DNA from: Cribrihabitans_A neustonicus
GTDB taxonomy: Bacteria > Pseudomonadota > Alphaproteobacteria > Rhodobacterales > Rhodobacteraceae
DNA: 64,000 nt
Direction: 5' to 3'
Assembly (NCBI RefSeq): GCF_048820895.1
Contig: NZ_JBMERQ010000002.1
Coordinates: forward strand, 806,001 to 870,000
This document shows positions 49,492 to 60,487 of the stretch, piece after piece (position 1 is the stretch's first letter; each line of letters begins with the position of its first letter). The notes below the pieces were generated by a model. That model was not told where the DNA came from. It ran no database searches and worked only from the letters and a program-made list of their open reading frames with translations. A program made the position numbers and the translations under genes.

Positions 49492-51437
49492 GCCTTGGAC
49501 CTCGCGCTGTCTTCCCGGCGGCGCTCCTCGCGCTCGCGCTCCAGACGTTCCTGTTGCGCCTTAATACGGCTGCGGTCGGCCTTGGGATAGGCTTCGAGCG
49601 GCGGGGTGCCGTTGTAGAGCGCCTGCAGGAGCACGTCGCGCGCCACCGGCGCGGCCGCAGTTGAGCCGCCGCCGCCGTGCTCGACGACCACCGCAACCGC
49701 GTATTTCGGGTTGTCGTAGGGGGCGAAGCAGACAAACAGCGCGTGGTCGCGGCGCTCCCAGGGCAGGTCCTCGTTGCGGATGACACCGGCCGCGCGTTCG
49801 GCGGCGGTGATGTTGCGGACCTGGCTGGTGCCGGTCTTGCCAGCCATGTGCATGTCTTCGGGGAGGACGCGTGAGCGGTAGGCGGTACCGCGGCGGTCGT
49901 TGCTGACCGCGTACATGCCCCGGCGCACCATGCGCAGGTTGTTCTCGCTGATGCCCAGCGGCTCGCCCGCGCCATCCGGCTGCTCCACCCCGTCGATCGA
50001 CTTCAACAGCCGCGGCGTCACGCTGCGGCCGGTGGCAATGCGTGCCGACATCACCGCAAGCTGAAGGGGCGAAGCCAGCATGTAGCCCTGGCCGATGGAG
50101 ACGTTCACGGTGTCGCCGACCAGCCAGTCCTGACCGTAGGAGCGCCGTTTCCATTCCTTGGTCGGAGTAAGCCCTTGCGCCACCGCCGACATCGGCAGGT
50201 CGTGGCGGATGCCAAGGCCGAAGCGATTGGCCATTTCGGAAATCTTGTCGATGCCGACCTTGATGGCGACATCGTAGTAATAGACGTCGCATGAGCGCTT
50301 CAGCGAGGTATTGAGATCGACATGCCCGTGGCCCGACCGCTTCCAGCAGTGGAAGCGGCGGCCGGAGACCTCCAGGTGGCCGGGGCACCAGACGGTATCC
50401 TCCGGCCCGATCAGCCCGGCCTCCAGCGCGGCAAGCGCGGTGATCATCTTGAAGGTGGAGCCGGGCGGGTAGGTGCCCTGCACCGTCTTGTTGGCGAGCG
50501 GGCGGTAGGGGTCCCCGGTCAGCATCCGGTAATCAGCGACCGAAATGCCGCGTACAAACAGGTTGGGGTCGAAACTGGGCGATGAGCAGATCGCGCGCAC
50601 GTCGCCCTTCTCGCAATCGATTACCACCGCGGCGGCACTTTCCTTTCCGAGCCGCGCCTGCACGTAGGCTTGCAGTTCCGCATCGATGGTGAGCTGCATG
50701 TCGGCCCCCGCGACACCCTCTTGCCGATCCAGCTCGCGCATCACCCGGCCGGTGGCGTTGACCTCCACCCGCTTTGCGCCAGCCTTGCCGCGCAGCACGT
50801 CCTCGCGCCGGGCTTCGAAGCCGACTTTGCCGATTTGGAAGCGCGGGATGCGCAGGATCGGCTCCGGGTCTTTCATCTTCGACAGATCGTAGTCGGAGAC
50901 CGGGCCGACGTAGCCGATCACATGGGCAAAATCCTCCATCTGCGGATAGACGCGGGTCAGGCCAACCTCCGGCGTGATGCCCGGCAGGGCGGGCGCGTTC
51001 ACCGCGACCTTGGAGATATCCTGCCAGCCGATCCGGTCCGCCAGCGTTATCGGCAGGAAGGGCGGCGAGCGACGCATTTCCGCCCGGGCGCGCTCCAGAT
51101 CCTCGGGATCAAGCGGCAAGAGCTTGGCGAGCCGGGCAATCACCTCCTCAACGTCGCCTGCGTCCTCTGGTACCACTGTTATCCGGTAGGACGGCGAGTT
51201 CTGCGCGATGATCCGCCCGTTGCGGTCGAAAATCTCGCCCCGCGCAGGCGGCAGGAGGCGGATGTTGATGCGGTTCTCCTCGGCCAGCAGGCGGAATTCG
51301 TCCGCCTGATCGACCTGCAGATAGCGCATCCGGGCTGCCAGCCCGCCGGCAAAGCCCAGCTGCAAGCCGCCCAGAAGCAGTGCGCGGCGCGTCATCTTGC
51401 GGTGCGAGGCGTCGGTATCCTTCGGGCTGCGGCGCAT
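49488..51437 (-). CDS. mrdA: Penicillin-binding protein 2
   Basis: The 649-residue class B PBP has one N-terminal membrane helix (about 18-37), a dimerisation/hinge region, and a transpeptidase domain with the active-site STFK (Ser327-Lys330), SCD and KTGT motifs. It cross-links peptidoglycan in side-wall elongation. The C terminus is long and very charged (Arg/Glu rich). A longer upstream frame is rejected because this ATG overlaps the mreD stop in a TGATG junction. Confidence 0.95.
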   Translation of the reverse strand: MRRSPKDTDASHRKMTRRALLLGGLQLGFAGGLAARMRYLQVDQADEFRLLAEENRINIRLLPPARGEIFDRNGRIIAQNSPSYRITVVPEDAGDVEEVIARLAKLLPLDPEDLERARAEMRRSPPFLPITLADRIGWQDISKVAVNAPALPGITPEVGLTRVYPQMEDFAHVIGYVGPVSDYDLSKMKDPEPILRIPRFQIGKVGFEARREDVLRGKAGAKRVEVNATGRVMRELDRQEGVAGADMQLTIDAELQAYVQARLGKESAAAVVIDCEKGDVRAICSSPSFDPNLFVRGISVADYRMLTGDPYRPLANKTVQGTYPPGSTFKMITALAALEAGLIGPEDTVWCPGHLEVSGRRFHCWKRSGHGHVDLNTSLKRSCDVYYYDVAIKVGIDKISEMANRFGLGIRHDLPMSAVAQGLTPTKEWKRRSYGQDWLVGDTVNVSIGQGYMLASPLQLAVMSARIATGRSVTPRLLKSIDGVEQPDGAGEPLGISENNLRMVRRGMYAVSNDRRGTAYRSRVLPEDMHMAGKTGTSQVRNITAAERAAGVIRNEDLPWERRDHALFVCFAPYDNPKYAVAVVVEHGGGGSTAAAPVARDVLLQALYNGTPPLEAYPKADRSRIKAQQERLEREREERRREDSARSKA

Positions 51438-51973
51438 CAGCGGGCTCCCAGGGTTTCGGCTTCGGCGGGCGACAGCTTGCGCACCCCCATCACGCTCTGG
51501 CTGAACCATACCACGGCCGGGTAGGCGAGGACGGTCATCACCGTCTGGATAACCGAGAGGCTCACCGGCGCGCGCGGCACGCTGAACAGCGCCAGCGTCA
51601 GGCGCTCAAGTGTGGCGATGCCCGTGAGCACCAGCGCCACCGCCAGCCACTCGCCCGCAAAGGTCGAATCCCGCTGCGGCGCGGCGCGCGCCTTCAGCAG
51701 CTCGCAGCCCAAGACCGTGAGCAGCGCCAGAAGCCCGGGCGGGCGCTGGAACAGCAGGTCCGCCAGCAGCATCACCAGCGCGATCGACAGCGCAGGCACA
51801 TAGTCCGGCCGCCGAAGCGACCAGACCATCGCCAGCGCCAGCAGAAGATCCGGCGGCGCCCAGCGGCGCGGTTCGGTCGCCAGCGGCAGGAGGTGGAAAA
51901 AAATGATCACCAGCGCCAGCGCCGGGAACGCGGCACGCATGGCCCAGGTCCTTGCGGGGGCGGGGTTAGCCAT
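51437..51973 (-). CDS. mreD: Rod-shape protein MreD
   Basis: The 178-residue product is a short polytopic membrane protein with about five helices, in the expected place between mreC and mrdA. MreD sequence is poorly conserved, but the hydrophobic profile and the order mreB-mreC-mreD-mrdA-rodA identify it. It overlaps mreC by 8 bases and mrdA by one. Confidence 0.88.
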   Translation of the reverse strand: MANPAPARTWAMRAAFPALALVIIFFHLLPLATEPRRWAPPDLLLALAMVWSLRRPDYVPALSIALVMLLADLLFQRPPGLLALLTVLGCELLKARAAPQRDSTFAGEWLAVALVLTGIATLERLTLALFSVPRAPVSLSVIQTVMTVLAYPAVVWFSQSVMGVRKLSPAEAETLGAR

Positions 51974-52925
51974 TGGTGGCGGCCTCCTCCCCGCTGTCCA
52001 CGCCGGTTTCCGCGCCGGTTCCTGCACCCAGGCTTTCAGGCCGCGCCTGCGGCACCGGGTCGCCCGGAGCGGGGCCGACCAGTGCGCCCGGGTCTTCGAT
52101 CACTTCAGTGCCGTGGTGGCGCAGGATCCGCAGGTATTCGAGCCGGCCGTAGTCAGCCGACAGCCGCACCCGCATCCGGCCGGAGCGGTCTTTGGCGACC
52201 TGGCCGATCAGGAGACCCGCCGGGAAGACGGAGCCGTCGCCCGAGGTCACCACCCGGTCACCGGGGCGCACCTGGTCGGGGTTCTCGAGGAAGCTCAGCA
52301 CCGGAGCGGCGCTGTTGTCGCCGGAGACCAGCGCGGTCTGCCCCGAGGGCTGGATGGTGGCGGGGACGGCGCTTGCGGCGTCTGTCAGCAGGATCACCCG
52401 CGAGGTGTTGCGCCCGGTGCCGGAAATGCGGCCCACAAGCCCGATCCCGTCCATTGCCGCCCAGCCGTCATGCACCCCGTCGCGGGCACCCACGTTCAGG
52501 AGCACCGACTGGCGGAAGGGCGAGCCGCTGTCGGCCATCACCACGCCGGTGATGTAGGTCAGCTGCGGGTCCAGCCGCACATTGTTGAGGTCCAAGAGCC
52601 GGGCGTTTTCCTGCTCCAGCTGCAGTGCGGCCTCCTTCCAGGCCCGCATCTGCCGCAACTCGCTGCGCAGCTCGCGGTTCTGCTCGGCCAGGCGCTGGTA
52701 GCTCTGGAAGTCGCGCCAGAGGTTGATGGTGGCGGTGACGGGCACCATCGCCCATTCCATGTTCGGCACGACGCGGTCAGCCACTTGCGCCCGGAAACGC
52801 TCAACCCGCGGGCTGTCGATCCGCCAGATGATGAAGACCGCAGCCAGGCACAGGCACAGCACCGCCAGCAGCAGACGCCGCAGCGGAGCGGTATAGTCGT
52901 CGCGCTGAGAGCGGTCTTTTGCCAC
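51966..52925 (-). CDS. mreC: Rod-shape protein MreC
   Basis: The 319-residue product has a short cytosolic N terminus, one membrane helix (about 17-37), a coiled coil (about 70-105) and a beta-rich periplasmic domain with DGWAAMDGIGLVGRI and GDRVVTSG. A GTG start is chosen because GGAAGGAG lies 4-5 bases before it; an upstream TTG in the same frame would include that ribosome site in the coding part. The C-terminal tail is Gly/Pro/acid-rich. It anchors the elongasome. Confidence 0.92.
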   Translation of the reverse strand: MAKDRSQRDDYTAPLRRLLLAVLCLCLAAVFIIWRIDSPRVERFRAQVADRVVPNMEWAMVPVTATINLWRDFQSYQRLAEQNRELRSELRQMRAWKEAALQLEQENARLLDLNNVRLDPQLTYITGVVMADSGSPFRQSVLLNVGARDGVHDGWAAMDGIGLVGRISGTGRNTSRVILLTDAASAVPATIQPSGQTALVSGDNSAAPVLSFLENPDQVRPGDRVVTSGDGSVFPAGLLIGQVAKDRSGRMRVRLSADYGRLEYLRILRHHGTEVIEDPGALVGPAPGDPVPQARPESLGAGTGAETGVDSGEEAATNG

Positions 52926-52973
52926 GGGACTCCTTCCGGCGGTCGGCAAGGCGGCGCACGGCCGCCTCAGTCC

Positions 52974-54020
<1,047 letters not shown>

Positions 54021-54219
54021 TAAGCCGGGATCCTGTGAGTTCTGCCGTTTTTTACCGTACCGACTCCGCCTGCGCTGGAGTCCCCAACCTTATATGCGCC
54101 CCCGGAGGGCCGCGAAAGGGCGTATTATGGTGAAACAGCGCCTTTCCGCCAAGCGCCGCGCCGCGCTCCGGGCACGTGTGTTTGGGGTTATAGGCAAGGC
54201 GCGGCGGCCAAGCGTATAC

Positions 54220-55050
54220 TCAGCCCGAAAAAATCCGCTTCATCTCCGCGTCGAAGCGGGCCCAGGTCAGCGTCGCTTGGTTGCCAGCATAGCCGTGGTA
54301 GTAGGATTTGCCGCTGGACGTTGGCAGGCCTGCCCAGATCTTGGCCAGGTTGTGCATGAAGGTCTTGCGGCCCATGTCCCCTTGCAGGAAGTCGCTGTAG
54401 CCCGCTTCCTCCAGGAGCTGATGCGCCAGCTGGTCCTGCAGCTGAGGCGTGAAACGGGCCCCGCGGCTCACACCCTGGTGGCGCACCAGGCGGCGCAGGG
54501 TCGCCGGGATCAGCTGGTAACGGCCGATGGCGTGCGGCTGGCCGGGGGTGGCGTCGATCCAGGCATAGATCTCGCCGATGGTCATTTCGGTGGGTTTGCG
54601 GGCGGGGCGGCGGGTGGCGCCGTATTGCACCGCGTCATATCCCGCATGGCCGGCCTCGGCACTGGCGATCAGTGTCATCAGCTGCTGTGCGTCCGCCGGC
54701 GCGGCGGGGGCGCGCGCAAACAGGCCGCCGCTGCCGCGGCCGCGGAACAGGCTGTTCGCCCCGGGGCGCAGCGCCACCGCGCCGCGGCCCGTTCCGGCAC
54801 CGGGCACAGTATCAGGCAGCAGGCTGGTGTTGGGCTGAGCCAGCGCGCCGGGCGTCCGGGTTCCGGCCGCCGGGGCATCGGCCCCCGGGCTGGGTGTGGA
54901 GGCCTGGTGCAGGAAGACCCCGTTGCCGACCAGCGAATAGGCACCGGCCCGGCCTGTGCCCGGCGCTGCCAGTGAAAGCAGCCCCAGGCACAGGCCGAAC
55001 AGGGGGAGGGTAGCCGGGGGGAGGGCTTGGGTGCTCGTTCTGAGGGGCAT
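54220..55050 (-). CDS. Secreted lysozyme-like muramidase
   Basis: The 276-residue product has a signal peptide (about 1-35), an Ala/Pro/Gly-rich linker (to about 120) and a lysozyme-like domain resembling phage GH104-type endolysins: LIASAEAGHAGYDAV (catalytic Glu type), then AIGRYQLIPATLRRLV and LLEEAGYSDFLQG. It may cut peptidoglycan during growth or division. It lies upstream of mreB on the same strand, though a 199-base gap separates them. The exact family is uncertain. Confidence 0.72.
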   Translation of the reverse strand: MPLRTSTQALPPATLPLFGLCLGLLSLAAPGTGRAGAYSLVGNGVFLHQASTPSPGADAPAAGTRTPGALAQPNTSLLPDTVPGAGTGRGAVALRPGANSLFRGRGSGGLFARAPAAPADAQQLMTLIASAEAGHAGYDAVQYGATRRPARKPTEMTIGEIYAWIDATPGQPHAIGRYQLIPATLRRLVRHQGVSRGARFTPQLQDQLAHQLLEEAGYSDFLQGDMGRKTFMHNLAKIWAGLPTSSGKSYYHGYAGNQATLTWARFDAEMKRIFSG

Positions 55051-55169
55051 CGGGACCTGCTTTCTGCCGGCGGGGGTGCGGGCAGACTTGCACGGGGGGG
55101 GTTGCGATTCCGTTTACCGCGGCGCTGCGGCCTCTTCCGCCTGGCAGCGAATGCGGCTAGGGGAGGGCC

Positions 55170-55955
55170 ATGCTGTCCTATCAACATATCTACCACGCCG
55201 GAAACCTGGCCGATGTGCAGAAGCACGCGCTGCTGGCGTGGATCCTCGGCTATCTGACCCGAAAGGACAAACCGCTCAGCTATATCGAGACGCACGCCGG
55301 CCGCGGGCTCTACCATCTCGACGCGCCCGAGGCGGTGCAGACCGGCGAGGCAGAGGCGGGCATCACCCGGCTGTTGCAGGCGCAGGCGCTGGACGCCGGC
55401 CACCCGCTGCACCGCGCGATCGCCTCGGTCCGGGCACGGCACGGGCGCGCGGCCTACCCCGGCTCGCCGCTGATCGCGGCCGAGCTGCTGCGGCCCGGCG
55501 ATTCCATGCATTTTGCGGAGCTGCACCCGCGGGAATACGCTGCGCTTGCGGAGGCGCTTGCGCCCTACAAGGCAAAGGCGCACAGGCAGGACGGGTTCGA
55601 GCTGGCGCTGTCGCTTGCGCCGCCCACGCCGCGCCGCGGTCTCTGCCTGATCGACCCGAGCTACGAGGTGAAGGCGGACTATGCCCGTATCCCGGGGATC
55701 ATCGGCAAGCTGCACCGGAAGTGGAACGTGGGCGTGATCGCGCTCTGGTATCCGATCCTGACCGGCGGCGCGCACAAGGAAATGCTGGCGGCGCTGGACG
55801 CGCAGGCTCTGCCCGGCGCTCTGCGCCACGAAGTGCGCTTCCCGCCGGTTCGGGCGGGCCACCGGATGGTGGGATCGGGCATGTTCGTGGTGAACGCCCC
55901 CTTTGGCGCCGGTGAAGAAGCCGCGCGCATCAGCCGGCTTTTCGGGCCAGGCTGA
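55170..55955 (+). CDS. rlmJ: 23S rRNA (adenine(2030)-N6)-methyltransferase RlmJ
   Basis: The 261-residue Rossmann methyltransferase begins with YQHIYHAGNLADVQKHALL and has an ETHAGRGLY nucleotide-binding segment and the DPSYE catalytic motif (DPPY type, here with Ser) of N6-adenine enzymes. It methylates A2030 of 23S rRNA. Confidence 0.92.
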   Translation: MLSYQHIYHAGNLADVQKHALLAWILGYLTRKDKPLSYIETHAGRGLYHLDAPEAVQTGEAEAGITRLLQAQALDAGHPLHRAIASVRARHGRAAYPGSPLIAAELLRPGDSMHFAELHPREYAALAEALAPYKAKAHRQDGFELALSLAPPTPRRGLCLIDPSYEVKADYARIPGIIGKLHRKWNVGVIALWYPILTGGAHKEMLAALDAQALPGALRHEVRFPPVRAGHRMVGSGMFVVNAPFGAGEEAARISRLFGPG

Positions 55956-56031
55956 CCGGCGGGCAGCCCATCCAGGCGGCGTAGACTTCCCCCGAGGCCA
56001 TACTAGCTTTAGGCTGATGGAGGAGAGTCAG

Positions 56032-57783
56032 ATGGAACGGAGGCTGGCCGCTGTGCTGGCGGCTGACATGGCAGGCTACAGCCGGCTGATGGAAGCTGAC
56101 GAGCAAGGGACCCTTGCGCGTCTGCGCACCTGCCGCATCGAACTGATTGATCCGGCGATCGCCACTCACCATGGAAGCATTATAAAGACTGCCGGCGACG
56201 GCTTGCTGGCCGAGTTTCACAGCGTGTGTGAGGCGGTGGCATGTGCAGCCGCAATTCAGGAGCAGATGCTGCACCGCAATGCCGGGGTGCCGGCCGATCG
56301 TCGTATCCAATTCCGGATCGGGATTAACCTCGGCGACATAATGTTCGAGCAGGGAGATATTTTTGGCAGCGGTGTTAACATCGCTGCCCGGCTGGAGCAG
56401 TTCGCAGGGGCTGGTGAGGTTTGTGTATCTGACGCTGTCTATCAGCAAGTGCGCAGCCAAGGCGCGATGCGGTTTGAGGATTTGGGCGAGCAATCCCTGA
56501 AGAACATATCCGCGCCCGTCCGGGTTTACCGGCTGCTTCGCGGGAAGGAGGCTGAAACGGACCCGGGCGGGCCGGACGCCGAGGCGGCTGGCGCTCTCCC
56601 GGGAGGGGCTGTCAAACCATCGATCGCCGTCCTGCCGTTTGCGAATTTGAGCGGCGATCCTGAGCAGGAGTTCTTCGCCGACGGCCTGACCGAAGATATT
56701 CTGACTGAACTGGCCCGCCGCCACGAACTGTTCGTGATCTCCCGGAACTCCACGTTCGTATATAAGGGGCAGGCCGTAAATCTGCGCGAGGTGGCCGAAA
56801 AGCTGGGAGCGCGGTACATCGTCGAAGGCAGTGTGCGACGAGCAGGGAGGCGGCTGCGGGTGAGTGTTCAGCTGATTGACAGCCGCAACGATTCCCACAT
56901 TTGGGCGGAAAAGTACGACCGCGATCTGGATGACATTTTTGCTATCCAGGACGAAGTGACGTCCTCCATCGTTGCAACACTGCCCGGGCGAATCGAAGCG
57001 TCACAGCAGGTGGAACTGTACAGGAAAGCCCCGTCCAGCTTTGCAGCCTATGAATGCGTGCTGGCGGCGAAGGTGCTCCATCACCGCTGCACCCGCGAGG
57101 ACAATGCGGAAGCGATGAAGCTGATTGACCGGGCGATCGAGCTGGATCCCGAATTCGCACACGCTCATGCCTGGCGCGGCTGCATCCGCGGCCAGGCTTG
57201 GGGTTGCGGGTGGTGCGAAGACCGGGACGCGATGCTGGCGCTGGCCGGAGAAGCGATCGAGAAGGCTGCGGCTCTGGATGACAACGACGCTGATGTGCAC
57301 CGGCTGATGGCGGCCCTCAGCATCGTCCGCAACGATCTCGACAGGGCGCAATATCACCAGGAACGGGCGCTGGCACTGAACCCGAATTACGACCTGTCGG
57401 TGGTGCAGATGGGCGAATTGCTGACTTGGACGGGGCAGCCGGAGGAGGGCGCGGAATGGATCCGCAAAGCAATGCGTCTGAACCCGCATTTCCCAGCCCG
57501 GTTCTGGAGCCACCTGGGCAAAGCGCATTTCACGGCCCGGCGTTACGACGAGGCCATTTCCGATTTCATGCGCTTGCCTTCGCTGGACGCGGTGCAGGCG
57601 GCGATTGTGGCGGCCTGCCACGCCTGGGCCGGGGACGAGGAAAAGGCGGCTGCCTACGCGGCCGAGGTGCGTGCGCTGGCTCCGGAGGCGGACGTTCCAG
57701 CCTTGCTGGCCGGGCTTCATTACGGCCGCCGTGAGGACGCAGAGCACTTTGCCGAAGGGGTGCGCAAAGCAGGCATCGTGTGA
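56032..57783 (+). CDS. Class III adenylate cyclase with TolB-like and TPR domains
   Basis: The 583-residue soluble product has three parts. The first is a class III cyclase domain (about 1-165) with metal-binding Asp12 and Asp56, Lys52 and Asp109 for adenine selection, and Asn116/Arg120. A TolB-like N-terminal domain follows (about 190-310, with IAVLPFANLSGDPEQ). Last are TPR-like helical repeats (about 340-570). This combination is frequent in rhizobia and roseobacters in many copies. All key cyclase residues seem present, so cAMP production is predicted. GGAGGAG is 6 bases from this ATG, which is preferred to one five codons earlier. The signal sensed is unknown. Confidence 0.9.
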   Translation: MERRLAAVLAADMAGYSRLMEADEQGTLARLRTCRIELIDPAIATHHGSIIKTAGDGLLAEFHSVCEAVACAAAIQEQMLHRNAGVPADRRIQFRIGINLGDIMFEQGDIFGSGVNIAARLEQFAGAGEVCVSDAVYQQVRSQGAMRFEDLGEQSLKNISAPVRVYRLLRGKEAETDPGGPDAEAAGALPGGAVKPSIAVLPFANLSGDPEQEFFADGLTEDILTELARRHELFVISRNSTFVYKGQAVNLREVAEKLGARYIVEGSVRRAGRRLRVSVQLIDSRNDSHIWAEKYDRDLDDIFAIQDEVTSSIVATLPGRIEASQQVELYRKAPSSFAAYECVLAAKVLHHRCTREDNAEAMKLIDRAIELDPEFAHAHAWRGCIRGQAWGCGWCEDRDAMLALAGEAIEKAAALDDNDADVHRLMAALSIVRNDLDRAQYHQERALALNPNYDLSVVQMGELLTWTGQPEEGAEWIRKAMRLNPHFPARFWSHLGKAHFTARRYDEAISDFMRLPSLDAVQAAIVAACHAWAGDEEKAAAYAAEVRALAPEADVPALLAGLHYGRREDAEHFAEGVRKAGIV

Positions 57784-57827
57784 AAGCCGTAACGCCCTGA
57801 CTGCGCGTTTTCGCGGCAAAGCCGGGG

Positions 57828-57852
57828 GCAGCCCGCTGGAGCAGCGGGCTGC
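57828..57852. terminator. Hairpin between the cyclase gene and leuA
   Basis: A perfect 10-bp stem (57828-57837 with 57843-57852) with a 5-base loop lies between the two convergent stop codons. No U tract is evident. Confidence 0.6.
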
Positions 57853-57872
57853 AGCGGGGCCTGTGCGGCCGC

Positions 57873-59459
<1,587 letters not shown>

Positions 59460-59589
59460 GGCTGATATCTTTCGTTTCTGTCCTGAGCCGGTTGGTCCTG
59501 AACCCTGCGGGATTGCGCCGCGGCGGGCTGCATCTGCGGAGTGCGGGACGTGGGGGGTGGTCTTTGCCTGTTGGCGCGCGAGCAGCAAT

Positions 59590-59626
59590 CCTCTGAGCGG
59601 GCGCGCCAGACCGGCACGCTCAGAGG
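59590..59626 (-). promoter_or_regulatory. Hairpin of the leuA leader (attenuator component)
   Basis: CCTCTGAGCG (59626-59617 on the minus strand) pairs perfectly with CGCTCAGAGG (59599-59590) around a 17-base loop that can itself pair (GCC with GGC). The 5' arm contains the leader-peptide stop codon and its last Leu codon, so ribosome position decides whether it forms. No U run follows, so it may act as antiterminator or pause hairpin instead of the terminator. Confidence 0.65.
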
Positions 59627-59706
59627 CGGGCTAGGATCAGTAGGGCGCAGAAAGCCGTCCCGCGGAAGGCGGCATGGGTAGCGGGAATTTCTGCGCGTCT
59701 GCTCAT
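59620..59706 (-). CDS. Leu-rich leader peptide of leuA
   Basis: This 28-codon frame ends in C-A-L-L-I-L-A-R-L and stop, with four Leu and one Ile codon in the last eight; two of the Leu codons are CTA, which is rare in this GC-rich DNA. It lies 160 bases before leuA and its stop is inside the leader hairpin, the classic arrangement for ribosome-mediated attenuation by leucine. A TATAAA box ends only 8 bases before its ATG, so the transcript would begin at or next to the AUG, like the leaderless trpL of Sinorhizobium. No ribosome site is present, in agreement. Confidence 0.75.
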   Translation of the reverse strand: MSRRAEIPATHAAFRGTAFCALLILARL

Positions 59707-59714
59707 GGGGGTGA

Positions 59715-59752
59715 TTTATACAGAGGCAAATGCGAATGGGAAGAAATTTCTT
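59715..59752 (-). promoter_or_regulatory. Promoter region of the leu leader
   Basis: TATAAA (minus strand, 59720-59715) is the likely -10 element. A perfect 12-bp palindrome, AAGAAATTTCTT (59741-59752), overlaps the -35 area, where no good TTGACA match is seen; it may be an activator or repressor site. The predicted start of transcription is at about 59706-59709. Confidence 0.5.
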
Positions 59753-60026
59753 GCTGCCGTGCGTTCGGGTGCGCCGGACGTTCCGCGCGGGCCCGGGAAC
59801 CGGTGCGGCGGGGTGCCAAGCCTGCGGGGATAAAGACAATTTGCCGGATTCGGGGTAGAGTGGCAGGCAGGGGGGCCGCAGACGGAGCCACTTCTGCCCC
59901 GCTGCGGCCCCTGTCAAGGGGATGGCCCGGCGGCGAATTGACGCTTGCAAAATAATCTGTCTTCGCCTTGAAGGTCCGGATCGGGGCGCGGCCGCCTGTG
60001 CCAGCGCCTCCAAGAGGAGGAAGAGA
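59753..60026. other. Divergent intergenic region between the leu leader and the stress-protein gene
   Basis: No gene is supported here; the long minus-strand frame running through it has no start signal or recognisable product. The promoter of the universal stress protein should lie near 59940-60000, an AT-richer stretch, but I cannot define its elements. AGAGGAGGAAGAG at 60013-60025 is the ribosome site of the next gene. Confidence 0.4.
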
Positions 60027-60464
60027 GTGTCACACAAAAAAGTCCTACTGGGATATGACGACAGCCGCGCCGCGAAGTCGGCGCTTGCCTTTGCCGCGGA
60101 TCTGGCCAAGGCGCAGAACGCCGAGCTGGTCATCGCGCATGTGCTTGAATGGTCGCCATATTCCTTTCTGACCCCGGAGGAGATCGAGGCCCGGCACCAG
60201 CGCCGCGAGGATGAACTGAAGCGTGCCGAGGACGCGCTGCTCGCGCCGGTTCGCAAAAGCCTCGAGGGATCGGGAATCACTGTCACCACAGTGCTGAAAT
60301 ACGGCCATATCGCCGAAACGCTGTGCGCGATCCTGAAGGACACGGGGGCTTCGCAGCTGATCATCGGCCGCACCGGCCATTCGGCATTGTCCTCGCGTCT
60401 GTTCGGCTCGGTTGCCGGCAGCCTCGCGCAGGCAGCTCCGGTGCCGGTTACCATCGTTCCATGA
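60027..60464 (+). CDS. UspA-family universal stress protein
   Basis: The 145-residue product is a single Usp domain with VLLGYDDS near the N terminus and the ATP-binding G-2x-G-9x-GS signature (GRTGHSALSSRLFGS) near the C terminus. GTG start with a strong AGGAGG site; no ATG fits. It is 23 bases ahead of the alanine symporter gene and is probably co-transcribed, an arrangement that suggests the Usp regulates the transporter, as seen for other Usp-transporter pairs. Confidence 0.9.
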   Translation: MSHKKVLLGYDDSRAAKSALAFAADLAKAQNAELVIAHVLEWSPYSFLTPEEIEARHQRREDELKRAEDALLAPVRKSLEGSGITVTTVLKYGHIAETLCAILKDTGASQLIIGRTGHSALSSRLFGSVAGSLAQAAPVPVTIVP

Positions 60465-60487
60465 AATCCAGCAGCTGAGGGACTGTC

